A stretch of 64,000 nucleotides of DNA from VFJJ01 sp031362415 (GCA_031362415.1 JANLSK010000312.1:1-64000), one strand, 5' to 3'; numbered from the stretch's first letter, positions 24,784 through 33,229 are shown. Numbers and translations are program-made. The notes: a model not told the origin generated them from the letters alone.

Positions 24784-25701
24784 ATGACCGACCGGTCGAG
24801 CGTTCCGACGGCGGCACGCCCGGATGCCACCGAACGGATCGCGTTCGTCCTCTCCGGGGGCGCCAGCCTCGGCGCCGCCCAGGTCGGGATGCTCCAAGCC
24901 CTCACCGAGGCCGGCATCCGCCCTCACCTGGTGCTTGGAAGCTCGGCCGGAGCGTTGAACGGCGCCCTCTTCGCCATCACGGCCGACATCGGCGCGGTCC
25001 AGTCGCTGCGCCACATCTGGTGGTCGCTCCGCCGCTCGCACGTGTTCCCCGTGCGTCCCCACCATCTCATCGCCGGCGCGACCGGTCGACGCGACTCGCT
25101 CGTGCCCACGTGGGCCATGCGGCGCTTCATCGAGCGGAACCTCCCGTTCCGCGATCTCGCCGAGACCGCCGTTCCCTTCGCGGCCATGGCCACCTGCGTC
25201 GGCACCGGCGAGTCGGTCGTGCTCACCGATGGCGACGCCCTGAGCGTGCTCCTCGCCAGCACGGCCGTGCCGGGTATCTACAGCCCCGTCGAGGTCGGGG
25301 GGCGCCTCCTGTTCGACGGGTCGATCGCCGCCGACTACGCCGTCGGCGCAGCCATCGCTCGCGGCGCCACCACCGTCTACGTGCTGCCCGCCGCCGTCGG
25401 CATCGCGGGCCGGCCCCGAAGTGCCGTTGCCATGGTGCAGCGGGCCACGGGCCATCTCATCGAGCGGGTGAATCGCGACACGGTGGCCTCGGCTGCGGCT
25501 GCGGCACCCCATGTCGACATCGTCATCCTCCCCGCCCCCACCACCACAGCGGGCTCGTTCGACTTCTCCGACTCGCGCCGCCTCATCACCGAGGGCCACC
25601 GGCAGGCCACGGCCGCGCTCGCGGCGAGGACCAAAGGCGCACGGGACGAACGCCGCCCCCCGCAGAGCACCCGTCGGGACGCACGCTTGTCGATGGCCTG
25701 A
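24784..25701 (+). CDS. Patatin-like phospholipase
   Basis: The 305-residue serine lipase has the oxyanion motif VLSGGASLGAAQVGML near residue 22, the nucleophile elbow GSSAGALNG near 50 and the catalytic Asp in LLFDGSIAADYAVGAA near 178. Most patatins have DGG or DGA at that place, so DGS is a mild variant. It should hydrolyse lipid acyl esters at or near the membrane; no signal peptide is seen. The start at 24784 is supported by a promoter ending about 8 bp upstream. It is divergent from the MFS exporter. Confidence 0.87.
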   Translation: MTDRSSVPTAARPDATERIAFVLSGGASLGAAQVGMLQALTEAGIRPHLVLGSSAGALNGALFAITADIGAVQSLRHIWWSLRRSHVFPVRPHHLIAGATGRRDSLVPTWAMRRFIERNLPFRDLAETAVPFAAMATCVGTGESVVLTDGDALSVLLASTAVPGIYSPVEVGGRLLFDGSIAADYAVGAAIARGATTVYVLPAAVGIAGRPRSAVAMVQRATGHLIERVNRDTVASAAAAAPHVDIVILPAPTTTAGSFDFSDSRRLITEGHRQATAALAARTKGARDERRPPQSTRRDARLSMA

Positions 25702-25757
25702 AGCGCCCGTCGGGCGTCGCCGAGGACGAGGGCCCCATCGGCCGTCACCTGTTCAGG

Positions 25758-27185
25758 TCAGGGCTCGAGCCGGGAGCGGTATTCGGCGATCGCCAGTGCG
25801 TGATCGACGAGCGGGCTGGAATAGCCGTAGCGCAGACGGGTGGCCGGGGACGGGTCGTGAATCTCGGGAGCGGGCACGGTAGCCAGCTCGGCCACGTAGC
25901 GCCTGATGTAGGCGCCAGTAAGGTCGAACCGGCGGCTCTGCACCGTGGGGTTGAACGTTCGATGCGGGTTGGTGTCGGAACCGGTTCCGGCCACCCACTG
26001 CCAGTTGAGCTGGTTGAGCGCGATGTCGCCGTCGACGAGGTGTTCGAGGAAGTGCGCAGCGCCAACCCGCCAGTCGATGGCCAGGTCCTTGGTGAGAAAA
26101 GACGCTACGACCATCCGGGCCCTATTGTGCATGAAACCCTCGGCAAGTAGCTGTCTCATACCGGCATCAACGAGCGGAAAGCCCGTGCGTCCCTCACGCC
26201 AGGCCTGGACCCCGGCCGGATCGTCGCGCCAGCGCATGGCCCGCGGCCGGAAGTCGCGGTGCGCCACGTCGGGTCGCGCCGCCAGGATCTGATGGAAGAA
26301 ATCGCGCCAACACAGCTGGCGAAGGAACGGGGCCCCGCCCGGACGGGCTCGGAGCCTCATCGCCACCTCGAGCGGCGACAGACATCCGAAGTGAAGCGCC
26401 GCTGACACGTGCGACGTCGCGTCGGCCGCAAGATCGTCATGTCCAGTCGCGTAGCCGTCCAAGCTCGACGCCGCCCAGAGCTTCAGTCGGGCCAGCGCCG
26501 CCGTCTCGCCGCCTGTCGGCAGCCTCGGCGCCGAAGCCGAGACTCTGAGCGGCTCGATCGCCAGCCGGGTTGGGATCTCGATGCCGGCGGGGAGCGGGAC
26601 GGTCCTCGGCGACGCCAGCACCGAGCGCCAGCGCGCCTCGAGCCAGCGCCGGTGATACGGCGTGAACACCTTGAACTCGGCCCCGCCCGAAGGGCGGATC
26701 GCGCCGGCCGGGACAACGGTCACGCCGGGATGCGCGTGAACGGCGATCCGCTGGGTCGTCGCCGATCGCTCAAGAGCCACCAGGCGCCGCTGAGCGAACG
26801 CGCTCACGTCGTCGCTCAGGTGGACGGCCGACGCCCCGACCTCGGTCGCCGCGGCCATCACCTCGTCGACGAAGCGACCACGCCGTACGACGAGCCCGCC
26901 GCCACGAGCGGCGAGCGAAGCTCCGAGGTCGGTGAGCGCGTCGGCCAGGTAGGCCTGACGGTTGGCGCTGGCATGTCGGGTCGCGAGCACGTCGTCATCG
27001 AGCACGAACACCGTCAGCACGGCATCGGCCGAGGCCACCGCAGCCGAGAGCGCGGGGTTGTCGCGTACGCGAAGGTCGCGTGTGAAGACAACAACAGCGA
27101 CGTTGGCGCGAGAACCGTTCTTGGCCGTGCGCGCAGCGTTGGCCCCAGCGTTGGTGGCGGCGTTGGTGGCGGCGTTGGCACCCAC
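25758..27185 (-). CDS. phrB: Deoxyribodipyrimidine photolyase (cryptochrome/photolyase family)
   Basis: The 475-residue flavoprotein repairs UV pyrimidine dimers with light. The N-terminal antenna domain begins AVVVFTRDLRVRDNPALSAA. The FAD/DNA domain shows FLRQLCWRDFFHQIL near residue 285, GFPLVDAGMRQLLAEGFMHN near 330, VASFLTKDLAIDW near 360 and LNQLNWQWVAGTGSDTNPHR near 395, all class I CPD photolyase marks. The first 28 residues form an Ala/Asn repeat (ATNAATNAGANAA) encoded by GCGTTGG repeats and are not conserved. Only 26 bp separate this start from the divergent CoA transferase, so promoters must overlap coding sequence. Confidence 0.92.
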   Translation of the reverse strand: MGANAATNAATNAGANAARTAKNGSRANVAVVVFTRDLRVRDNPALSAAVASADAVLTVFVLDDDVLATRHASANRQAYLADALTDLGASLAARGGGLVVRRGRFVDEVMAAATEVGASAVHLSDDVSAFAQRRLVALERSATTQRIAVHAHPGVTVVPAGAIRPSGGAEFKVFTPYHRRWLEARWRSVLASPRTVPLPAGIEIPTRLAIEPLRVSASAPRLPTGGETAALARLKLWAASSLDGYATGHDDLAADATSHVSAALHFGCLSPLEVAMRLRARPGGAPFLRQLCWRDFFHQILAARPDVAHRDFRPRAMRWRDDPAGVQAWREGRTGFPLVDAGMRQLLAEGFMHNRARMVVASFLTKDLAIDWRVGAAHFLEHLVDGDIALNQLNWQWVAGTGSDTNPHRTFNPTVQSRRFDLTGAYIRRYVAELATVPAPEIHDPSPATRLRYGYSSPLVDHALAIAEYRSRLEP

Positions 27186-27211
27186 CGGGCGACCCTACAA
27201 GACTCGGCCCG

Positions 27212-28393
27212 ATGAACCGACCGCTCGATGGCATCCGCGTGCTCGATCTCAGCCGGGTGCTGGCCGGGCCCATCGCGGGACGGATCCTGGCCGACCTCGG
27301 CGCCGACGTCATCAAGGTCGAGCCCCCCGACCTCGACATCGCCCGCACCGTCATGCCGCAGCCACACGGCCAGTCGGTGTTCGCCAGCCACCTCAACGCC
27401 GGCAAGCGCGGGATGGTCGTCGACCTCGACCGCACCGGCGCGTCCGAGTTGGTCGCTCGGCTCGCCGAGCGTTGCGACGTGTTCCTCGAGAACTTCCGTC
27501 CAGGCGTGTTGGCCCGGTTCGGGCTGGGACCCGACGATCTGCGGGCCCGCCAGCCGCGGCTCGTGTACTGCTCGGTGAGCGGCTGGGGACATGGCAACTC
27601 GTGGTCGTCGCGTCGGGCCTACGCGCCGCTGGTGCACGCCCAGGTGGGCACGATCGAGATGGCCGCCCGGCTGCACGGCGGGACGGCCCGCCAGGAGGTG
27701 CACGTCCACGGCGACTCCTACGCCGGGATGCTCGCCACCCAGGCCATCCTGGCGGCGCTGTTCCAGAGGGAGCGCACGGGCCTGGGCCAGCACCTGGACG
27801 TGTCGATGGCCGCGGCCCTCGTCTACGCGAACGAATGGGCCCCGGTGGAATGGCAGCGCTACCAGGGCGTCCGCCAGTTCGACATCTGGACCCACCCGGT
27901 GCTGCGCCTGGGCGATGGCACCCTGGCGACCTTGGTCGGGAACCCCCGGTCGACCATGGTGGCGTTCGTCACCGCCCTCGGCGGCGACGACGCCGACGCC
28001 ATCCTCGCCGATCCCCGCTTCTCGAGCCGCGAGGCGATCGACGCCCACATCGACGATGCCCTGGCGGTCCTGGCCCGGCTGGTCGCCCGGTGCCCGTCGT
28101 ATGCCGCTCTCGAACGGGCCGTCGAGGGAACGCCGATGCTCGTCGCCGAGGTGCGCTCGGTGACCGATGTCCTCGACACCGAGTGGGCATCCGAGGTGGG
28201 TCTGGTGACCGAGATCGAGCCGGGCGTGCCCGTCGCTCGGGCTCCGTGGCGGTCGAGCGGCGCCGAGATCGGCGTTCGGGGACCGGCGCCGCGCCCGAAC
28301 GAGCACGCTCGCGAGGTGCTGGCCGACGTGCTCGGGGTGGGCGCAACGGAGTTCGAGGCGCTCCTCGCCGACGGGGTTTTCGGCGCTCAGTGA
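27212..28393 (+). CDS. CaiB/BaiF (family III) CoA transferase
   Basis: The 393-residue enzyme moves CoA between carboxylic acids. It opens with the typical GIRVLDLSRVLAGPIAGRIL and LADLGADVIKVEPP. NAGKRGMVVDLDR near residue 65 and ENFRPGVLARFGLG near 90 are family blocks. The catalytic Asp is in VHGDSYAGMLATQAILAALF near residue 168, and GQHLDVSMAAALV follows. The substrate is not predictable. The ATG lies 26 bp from the divergent photolyase start. The 138-bp gap after it contains an AT-richer stretch near 28440-28510 that may hold the next gene's promoter. Confidence 0.9.
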   Translation: MNRPLDGIRVLDLSRVLAGPIAGRILADLGADVIKVEPPDLDIARTVMPQPHGQSVFASHLNAGKRGMVVDLDRTGASELVARLAERCDVFLENFRPGVLARFGLGPDDLRARQPRLVYCSVSGWGHGNSWSSRRAYAPLVHAQVGTIEMAARLHGGTARQEVHVHGDSYAGMLATQAILAALFQRERTGLGQHLDVSMAAALVYANEWAPVEWQRYQGVRQFDIWTHPVLRLGDGTLATLVGNPRSTMVAFVTALGGDDADAILADPRFSSREAIDAHIDDALAVLARLVARCPSYAALERAVEGTPMLVAEVRSVTDVLDTEWASEVGLVTEIEPGVPVARAPWRSSGAEIGVRGPAPRPNEHAREVLADVLGVGATEFEALLADGVFGAQ

Positions 28394-28531
28394 CGTCGGT
28401 TTGGCGATCGCTGCTCCCCGAATCACCGCATTCTGTGGCAACTCGCATGCGACAAGCGTCGTCGGGGTATTTTTCGCTCAAGGTCAGGCAGACACGAGGG
28501 AACTTCCGTTTTACGCTCCCGCCCGATACCT

Positions 28532-30328
28532 ATGCGAACTCACACCGGAATCCATCGCAAAGCACTCATCATGATCCTCGCTGCCGGGGTCCTCGGATGG
28601 GCGAACAGCCGGCCTGAGGTCTCGGTCGCGCTCGAGGCCGAGGCCGCGCCCGCGCCGGCCCCGCTCTCCCCGCTCGTGGGAGCCGGACCGGGGGATGCGC
28701 CCGCCCCGATCCCGCCGCCCGTCGCCATCGACCCACCGGTGGCCGCACCTGCCGAGATGGTGGAGCTCGAAACCCCGACAACCACAAGGGATTCCAACAG
28801 TCGCTCGCCCGATGCTCCCAGCACCGTGGCCCTCGAGATCCCCGAGATCCCCGAGATCCCTGAGGTCCCGGTGCCGAGCCCGGCTCAACCCAAGGCTGTC
28901 GACCTCGCTGCGCTCGAGACCGGGGCCTCCGAACGATTCGCTCCGCTCGCCGAGTTCGACGTCCGCGCCGCCACCACGGCGCTGCTCGCCTCCGACCGCC
29001 TCCGAATGGACGGCGCCGTACGCGCCGACCTGGCCAATGGGCGCACCAGCCCCGAGATCGTGCGCATGCTCACGCTGATCACCGAGAACTTCTCGTTGTC
29101 GCTGGGCGTGTTGTCCACCGGGCACTCCTTGTGCATCGACAGCACATCGACACCGGGATGCCCAGGATCGTCGATCTCGATGCACCCGTCCGGTCGAGCC
29201 GTCGACGTCTTTGCCGTCAACGGCGAAGCGGTGTCCACGAGCAGCGGTCACGCCTGGATGCTCGTCGAGTACCTCCTGGGTATGGCCGACGGGGTTCGCC
29301 CCAACGAGATCGGGCTCCCCTGGAAGGAGCTCGAGCCCCTCCCCGGGGTGTTCAGCGACGCCCGGCATCAGCGCCACCTCCACCTCGGATTCGACCCCGG
29401 GCTGGGCACCACCTCCGACGGCCGAGCCGTGACCATACCCGCATCCATGGCCTGTCTCCCGTCCGACGGCGACGCCCGCGCCATGCCCGACATCGTCGTC
29501 ATCGACGGGCGGAGCGGCATGTCCTCCATGCGCATCGGCGCGGCGAACCCCGAACGATGTGGGTCGATCAGCGGGGCCGCTCCTCGCGCCATCGTGCTCA
29601 ACCCCGAATGCCGAGGGGCCTGGGTGCTCGGTGACGACGGGTCGATTCGAGCCGTGGGCGATGCGGCCCACCTCGGAGACCTCACCGGGAGCTCGAACTC
29701 CAGCGAGCCCGCCGCGCTCGTCAGCGTCTTCGGGGGCTACCGGATCGTGACCGCCAACGGTCGCGTATCGAACTTTGGCAGCGCCGGGACGCTCGGTGAC
29801 CTCGGTGGCGTTGCGCTCGCGGCTCCCATCGCCGACGCCACCTCAACACCGACCGGGTCGGGCTACTGGCTGCTGGGGGCCGACGGAGCCGTGTTCAGCT
29901 TCGGTGACGCCGACTACCACGGGGGCGCCTCCGAGATCCTCGCCGCGGCTGCAGGAGGTCAGCGGGCCGTGGCCATCGCATCGACACCGTCCGGGGAGGG
30001 CTACTGGGTCCTGGCGTCCGATGGTGGCGTGTTCACCTTCGGTGACGCCCCGATGTGGGGATCGCTGCTGGGCCTGCCCACGCCCGAGCCTGGAGCCGAA
30101 GGTGCGGGCCACGTGGAGATCCCCATCGCCTGGCTCCCCGACGAGACGGCCATCGACATCGTGCGCACGAAGACGGGTTACGTGGTGGTCACCTCACGGC
30201 GACGGCTCACCATGTTTCTCGCCGGCAACGGTGAGCCCCGGCCGATCGTCGGGACCTACCGCATCGACTCCGAATCCGCGGCCGCTGACTCGGTGGCTGC
30301 CGCGGCCTGCTCTCCGCTCGAGATGTGA
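28532..30328 (+). CDS. Secreted M15-like (LAS) domain protein with propeller-type repeats
   Basis: The 598-residue protein has an N-terminal signal segment (ALIMILAAGVLGWANS), a Pro/Ala-rich linker to about residue 120, then a domain that keeps the zinc pattern of LAS/M15 peptidases: HPSGRAVDVF (His 218, Asp 225) and RHLHLGFD (His about 284). Relatives cut peptidoglycan cross-links or bind them. The C-terminal third carries about four repeats such as GYWLLGADGAVFSFGDADYH and GYWVLASDGGVFTFGDAP, which probably form a beta-propeller and are frequent in secreted Acidimicrobiia proteins. A cell-wall role outside the membrane is inference; the peptidase may be inactive. Confidence 0.7.
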   Translation: MRTHTGIHRKALIMILAAGVLGWANSRPEVSVALEAEAAPAPAPLSPLVGAGPGDAPAPIPPPVAIDPPVAAPAEMVELETPTTTRDSNSRSPDAPSTVALEIPEIPEIPEVPVPSPAQPKAVDLAALETGASERFAPLAEFDVRAATTALLASDRLRMDGAVRADLANGRTSPEIVRMLTLITENFSLSLGVLSTGHSLCIDSTSTPGCPGSSISMHPSGRAVDVFAVNGEAVSTSSGHAWMLVEYLLGMADGVRPNEIGLPWKELEPLPGVFSDARHQRHLHLGFDPGLGTTSDGRAVTIPASMACLPSDGDARAMPDIVVIDGRSGMSSMRIGAANPERCGSISGAAPRAIVLNPECRGAWVLGDDGSIRAVGDAAHLGDLTGSSNSSEPAALVSVFGGYRIVTANGRVSNFGSAGTLGDLGGVALAAPIADATSTPTGSGYWLLGADGAVFSFGDADYHGGASEILAAAAGGQRAVAIASTPSGEGYWVLASDGGVFTFGDAPMWGSLLGLPTPEPGAEGAGHVEIPIAWLPDETAIDIVRTKTGYVVVTSRRRLTMFLAGNGEPRPIVGTYRIDSESAAADSVAAAACSPLEM

Positions 30329-30379
30329 CACGGGGCAAACCCGCGGCTGCGAGCCCGAAGCTCGGCACCAGGCTGGGGT

Positions 30380-30742
30380 AGGTCGTTCCGACACCCTCGA
30401 CGACGACCTGCCGGTCGCGACCACCACGACACGGGCCCCCCCCCGCACCACGACCACGGCGCCACCGACAACCGCCACATGGCAGGGCCCACCGCGACCA
30501 CGGGGGTGACGACGACAACCACGTCGTTCCAGCCCGTGGCCTCGGCGTGGATGCCGGCCGATCCGGGCACGTTCACGTATCCCGTGGCCGAGGCCGGGTC
30601 CATGACGTTCACCATCGCCGGTGACGAGGTCACGGTCCGGGTCGAGGGGATCCGAGCGGGCTCGATCGCGTCAGCCCAGACCGTAAACTCCTGGTCAGCA
30701 ACCTACGGTGGCCACTGCCAGGGAGCTCCGGTTGAAATATGA
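30380..30742 (+). pseudogene. Decayed Thr-rich secreted/membrane protein remnant
   Basis: Two reading frames hold pieces of one likely protein. One frame gives LPVATTTTRAPPRTTTTAPP up to about 30480; another, open to 30742, gives ATTGVTTTTTSFQPVASAW followed by DPGTFTYPVAEAGSMTFTIA and GDEVTVRVEGIRAGS, a linker and a small beta domain. Neither frame has a convincing start, signal peptide or ribosome site. A run of nine C (30436-30444) upstream of the frame change is a natural slippage or sequencing-error site. The rest of the 30329-30977 gap holds a promoter and a small ORF, listed separately. Confidence 0.4.
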
Positions 30743-30743
30743 C

Positions 30744-30772
30744 TTGACTGCTGGTATTTCAATCCGTATGGT
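30744..30772 (+). promoter_or_regulatory. Strong sigma-70-type promoter upstream of the cysH operon
   Basis: TTGACT at 30744-30749, 17-bp spacer, TATGGT at 30767-30772. Five of six bases match in the -35 box and four of six in the -10 box, in a locally AT-rich patch. It faces a 33-codon ORF at 30779 and then cysH, so the transcript would carry a leader of about 200 nt before cysH. Confidence 0.55.
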
Positions 30773-30778
30773 CGCAGC

Positions 30779-30880
30779 ATGCGTTCCGCTCCCATCTCCA
30801 AGCCGCTCACCGAGCGCTGGATGAATGATCCCTGGGGCGAGTCCACGCGCTTGAGCTACGACGAGCTCTGTCGGGCCTGA
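30779..30880 (+). CDS. 33-residue upstream ORF before cysH
   Basis: This short ORF (MRSAPISKPLTERWMNDPWG then ESTRLSYDELCRA) starts directly after the -10 box of the promoter at 30744 and ends 97 bp before cysH. It might be translated from a leaderless mRNA. Its single Cys is the third residue from the end. Small peptides upstream of sulfur-assimilation genes control them in other actinobacteria, but this one does not match the leader peptides I know. It could equally be a remnant. Function unknown. Confidence 0.35.
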   Translation: MRSAPISKPLTERWMNDPWGESTRLSYDELCRA

Positions 30881-30977
30881 CGAGGGTCCCCATCGGCTGA
30901 CTCCCAGCCGACCACGCAGTCGCAGCAGCCCCGCATTGCCCCTCGTCTGCGCGCCGCGCCCGAGCACTGGTTGTGTC

Positions 30978-31661
30978 ATGCGCACCACTCCATCCCTGTC
31001 GTCGTGTGATCTGTCCGACACCGACCTCGCCGAGCTGTCCGATCGGTTCGAGGACATCTCGGCACTGAGCATCATCGAGTGGGCGCTGGCCACCTTCGGC
31101 GATCGCATCGCCGTCACGGCCTCGATGGCCGACGCCGTGCTCGTGCACCTGGCCAGCACGGTGGCCCCCGGGATCGACGTGGTCTTCGCCGACACCGGAT
31201 ACCACTTCCCCGAGACGCTCTCGACCGCAGCCGAGGTGCGCCGCAGGTACCCCGTCGAGCTGAAGGTCGTCTCGTCGGATCTCCCCCTCGATGATCTGTG
31301 GCGCACCGACCCCGACACCTGCTGCGCCCGGCGCAAGACGGGCCCCATCACCGACGCGCTCGAGGGCTACGACGCGTGGCTCTCGGGGCTGCGTCGCGAC
31401 GAGGCCCACACCCGATCAACCACCCCGATCCTCAGCCGGGGCCGTCAGGACCGGATCAAGGTGTACCCCTTGGCCCGCTGGACCGACGCCGACGTCGCCG
31501 AGTACGTCGAGCGGCACGACGTGATCGTGAATCCCTTGCTGGCGCAGGGCTACCCATCGATCGGATGCTGGCCCTGCACCCGGGCAGTCGACACGGGCGA
31601 GCACGCCCGGGCGGGACGCTGGGCCGGCCTGGCCAAGACCGAGTGCGGGCTGCATCTTTGA
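30978..31661 (+). CDS. cysH: Adenylyl-sulfate (APS/PAPS) reductase
   Basis: The 227-residue enzyme reduces activated sulfate to sulfite with thioredoxin. The nucleotide loop gives ITASMADAVLVHLA in altered form (VTASMADAVLVHL near residue 45), then FADTGYHFPETL. The motifs DTCCARRKTGP and GYPSIGCWPCTRAV supply four Cys that bind a [4Fe-4S] cluster, which marks the APS-reducing type. KTECGLHL at the C-terminus carries the catalytic Cys. It lies in one direction with the siroheme genes needed by sulfite reductase. The start is the ATG at 30978; a longer frame to 30936 lacks conservation. Confidence 0.9.
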   Translation: MRTTPSLSSCDLSDTDLAELSDRFEDISALSIIEWALATFGDRIAVTASMADAVLVHLASTVAPGIDVVFADTGYHFPETLSTAAEVRRRYPVELKVVSSDLPLDDLWRTDPDTCCARRKTGPITDALEGYDAWLSGLRRDEAHTRSTTPILSRGRQDRIKVYPLARWTDADVAEYVERHDVIVNPLLAQGYPSIGCWPCTRAVDTGEHARAGRWAGLAKTECGLHL

Positions 31662-31698
31662 TGCCGCCTCGAAGCGCCTCCGGCGCCTCGAAACGACT

Positions 31699-31714
31699 CC
31701 GTCGCCTCGGCGAC
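31699..31714. terminator. Small GC-rich hairpin after cysH
   Basis: CGTCGC-CTCG-GCGACG forms a 6-bp stem with a stable tetraloop in the 143-bp gap between cysH and the precorrin-2 dehydrogenase gene. The surrounding sequence is built from repeats of GCCTC and CGACTCC. It may attenuate rather than end the operon transcript. Confidence 0.3.
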
Positions 31715-31804
31715 GACTCCGGGACCTCGCTACGCTCGGCAACGGCAACCCCCTGATCGAACATGGCCGGGGTCGTCTCCAACCCGGGAACTGCTGAGGA
31801 TCAC

Positions 31805-32386
31805 ATGGTTCTGCCAGCTTCGTATCCGGTGAACTTGTTGCTCGAGGGTCGACGCGTGCTCGTGGTCGGTGGTGGCCCTGTCGCGGCCCGCAAAGTCGAC
31901 GGGCTGGCCGATGCCGGAGCCGTCGTCAGGGTGATCGCGCCCCAAGCGGTGGCCGAGATCACCCTGCGCGCCGACGTGGACCACGAGGCCCGGCCCTACC
32001 GGCGGGGCGAGGTGGCCGGGTACTGGCTCGTGATCGCAGCCACGGACGATCCGGCCGTCAACCAGGCGGTGTTCGACGACGGCGAGGCGGCCGGGATCTG
32101 GGTCAACGTGGCCGACGAACCCGAACGCTGCTCGTTCATCCTCCCGGCCGTCGTGCGCCGGGGTCCCGTTCAGCTCACGGCCTCCACCTCGGGGACGAGC
32201 CCGGCCCTCTCGGGCTGGTTGCGCGATCGGCTCGACGCCTCGTTCGGTCCCGAGCTCGAGGTGCTGGCGACGGTGGTCGGGGCCGAGCGGGCCGCGCTCA
32301 AGGCCATGGGGCAACGCACCGACAGCATCGACTGGCGGGCCCGGATCGAGGAGCTGCTCGCCGAGCTCGAGGGGGCCCACGCGTGA
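31805..32386 (+). CDS. Precorrin-2 dehydrogenase / sirohydrochlorin ferrochelatase-like (siroheme synthase N-terminal domain)
   Basis: The 193-residue NAD-dependent protein oxidises precorrin-2 to sirohydrochlorin for siroheme. It starts SYPVNLLLEGRRVLVVGGGP then VAARKVDGLADAGAVVRVIA, the family's Rossmann loop. WLVIAATDDPAVNQAVFDDG near residue 75 and WVNVADEPERCSFILPAVVR followed by GPVQLTASTSGTSPALSGWL near 100-135 are diagnostic of CysG-N/Met8. GAGGAT precedes the ATG. The stop overlaps the cobA start as GTGA. In CysG these two activities are fused; here they are adjacent separate genes. Confidence 0.9.
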   Translation: MVLPASYPVNLLLEGRRVLVVGGGPVAARKVDGLADAGAVVRVIAPQAVAEITLRADVDHEARPYRRGEVAGYWLVIAATDDPAVNQAVFDDGEAAGIWVNVADEPERCSFILPAVVRRGPVQLTASTSGTSPALSGWLRDRLDASFGPELEVLATVVGAERAALKAMGQRTDSIDWRARIEELLAELEGAHA

Positions 32387-33141
32387 CGATTCCCGTGTAC
32401 CTCGTGGGCGCAGGACCGGGCGATCCCGAATTGCTCACCGTGAAGGCGGCCCGGTTGCTGGCGATCGCCGATGTCGTGGTTCACGACAACCTCGTCGATC
32501 CGGCCGTGCTGGCGCTCATCCCCGAAGGCGTCGAGCGCATCGATGTCGGCAAGCGCCCGGGCCGGCCCACCCCACAGGACGTCATCAACGCCCTGCTGGT
32601 GCACCTGGGCTCGGCGGGCGACGGACGCACGATCGTGCGACTCAAGGGCGGCGATCCGTTCGTGTTCGGCCGGGGCGGGGAAGAGGCCCGGGCCCTCGTC
32701 GCCGCCGGGATTCCCGTCGAGATCGTGCCCGGCATCTCGTCAGCGATCGCCGCACCGGCCGCCGCGGGCATCCCGGTGACCCAGCGGGGCGTGTCGGCGG
32801 CGTTCACCGTCGTCACCGGCCATCGCGAGTCTGGTCGCCAGCCCGTGAACTGGGAGGCGCTGGCGACCGTCGGCGGCACCATCGTGGTGCTCATGGGTGT
32901 GGCGCAGAGGGGCGAGATCGCCCGGCGCCTGATCGCCGGAGGATTGGCCGCCGACACGCCGGTCTGCGCCATCGAGCGCGGGACCTGCGAAGCTCAGCGC
33001 GTGGTGCGGACCGTCCTGGGATCGTTGGAGCAGACGGCGGTCGCTTCCCCGGCCACCATGGTGATCGGCGCCGTGGCCGCGTACGACGTGCTCAGCGCCG
33101 TCCTCGCCCCGTCGACGGTCGCGCTCGCGAAGGTGCTGTAG
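32383..33141 (+). CDS. cobA: Uroporphyrinogen-III C-methyltransferase
   Basis: The 252-residue SAM-dependent enzyme makes precorrin-2. It has the tetrapyrrole methylase signature: VYLVGAGPGDPELLTVKAAR at the N-terminus, VVVHDNLVDP, VRLKGGDPFVFGRGGEEARA near residue 88, PVEIVPGISSAIAAPAAAGI near 110 and PVTQRGVSAAFTVVTGH. A GTG start overlaps the preceding gene by four bases. With cysH and the dehydrogenase it supplies siroheme for sulfite reductase; the reductase itself and ATP sulfurylase are not in this window. Confidence 0.93.
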   Translation: MTIPVYLVGAGPGDPELLTVKAARLLAIADVVVHDNLVDPAVLALIPEGVERIDVGKRPGRPTPQDVINALLVHLGSAGDGRTIVRLKGGDPFVFGRGGEEARALVAAGIPVEIVPGISSAIAAPAAAGIPVTQRGVSAAFTVVTGHRESGRQPVNWEALATVGGTIVVLMGVAQRGEIARRLIAGGLAADTPVCAIERGTCEAQRVVRTVLGSLEQTAVASPATMVIGAVAAYDVLSAVLAPSTVALAKVL

Positions 33142-33181
33142 GGCCCGGGCGCACCGCGGGGTCCGGGCGCACAGCGGCGTC

Positions 33182-33229
33182 GGGGACAGGCCGAAAGTCC
33201 CCTGATGCGTGCCCTGTGACCCCTGGGTC
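33182..33229. promoter_or_regulatory. Two dyads upstream of the universal stress protein gene
   Basis: GGGGAC-N9-GTCCCC at 33182-33202 and GACCC-CT-GGGTC at 33218-33229 lie 74-121 bp before the USP start. Universal stress genes in mycobacteria are often under DevR/DosR, whose boxes contain GGGAC and GTCCC, but the spacing here differs. The region 33142-33170 also has two copies of CCGGGCGCAC. Confidence 0.3.

Noticed and set aside
30773..30977. SAM or cobalamin riboswitch before cysH
   Set aside because: No recognisable core motif or conserved stems of these riboswitches could be found by eye.
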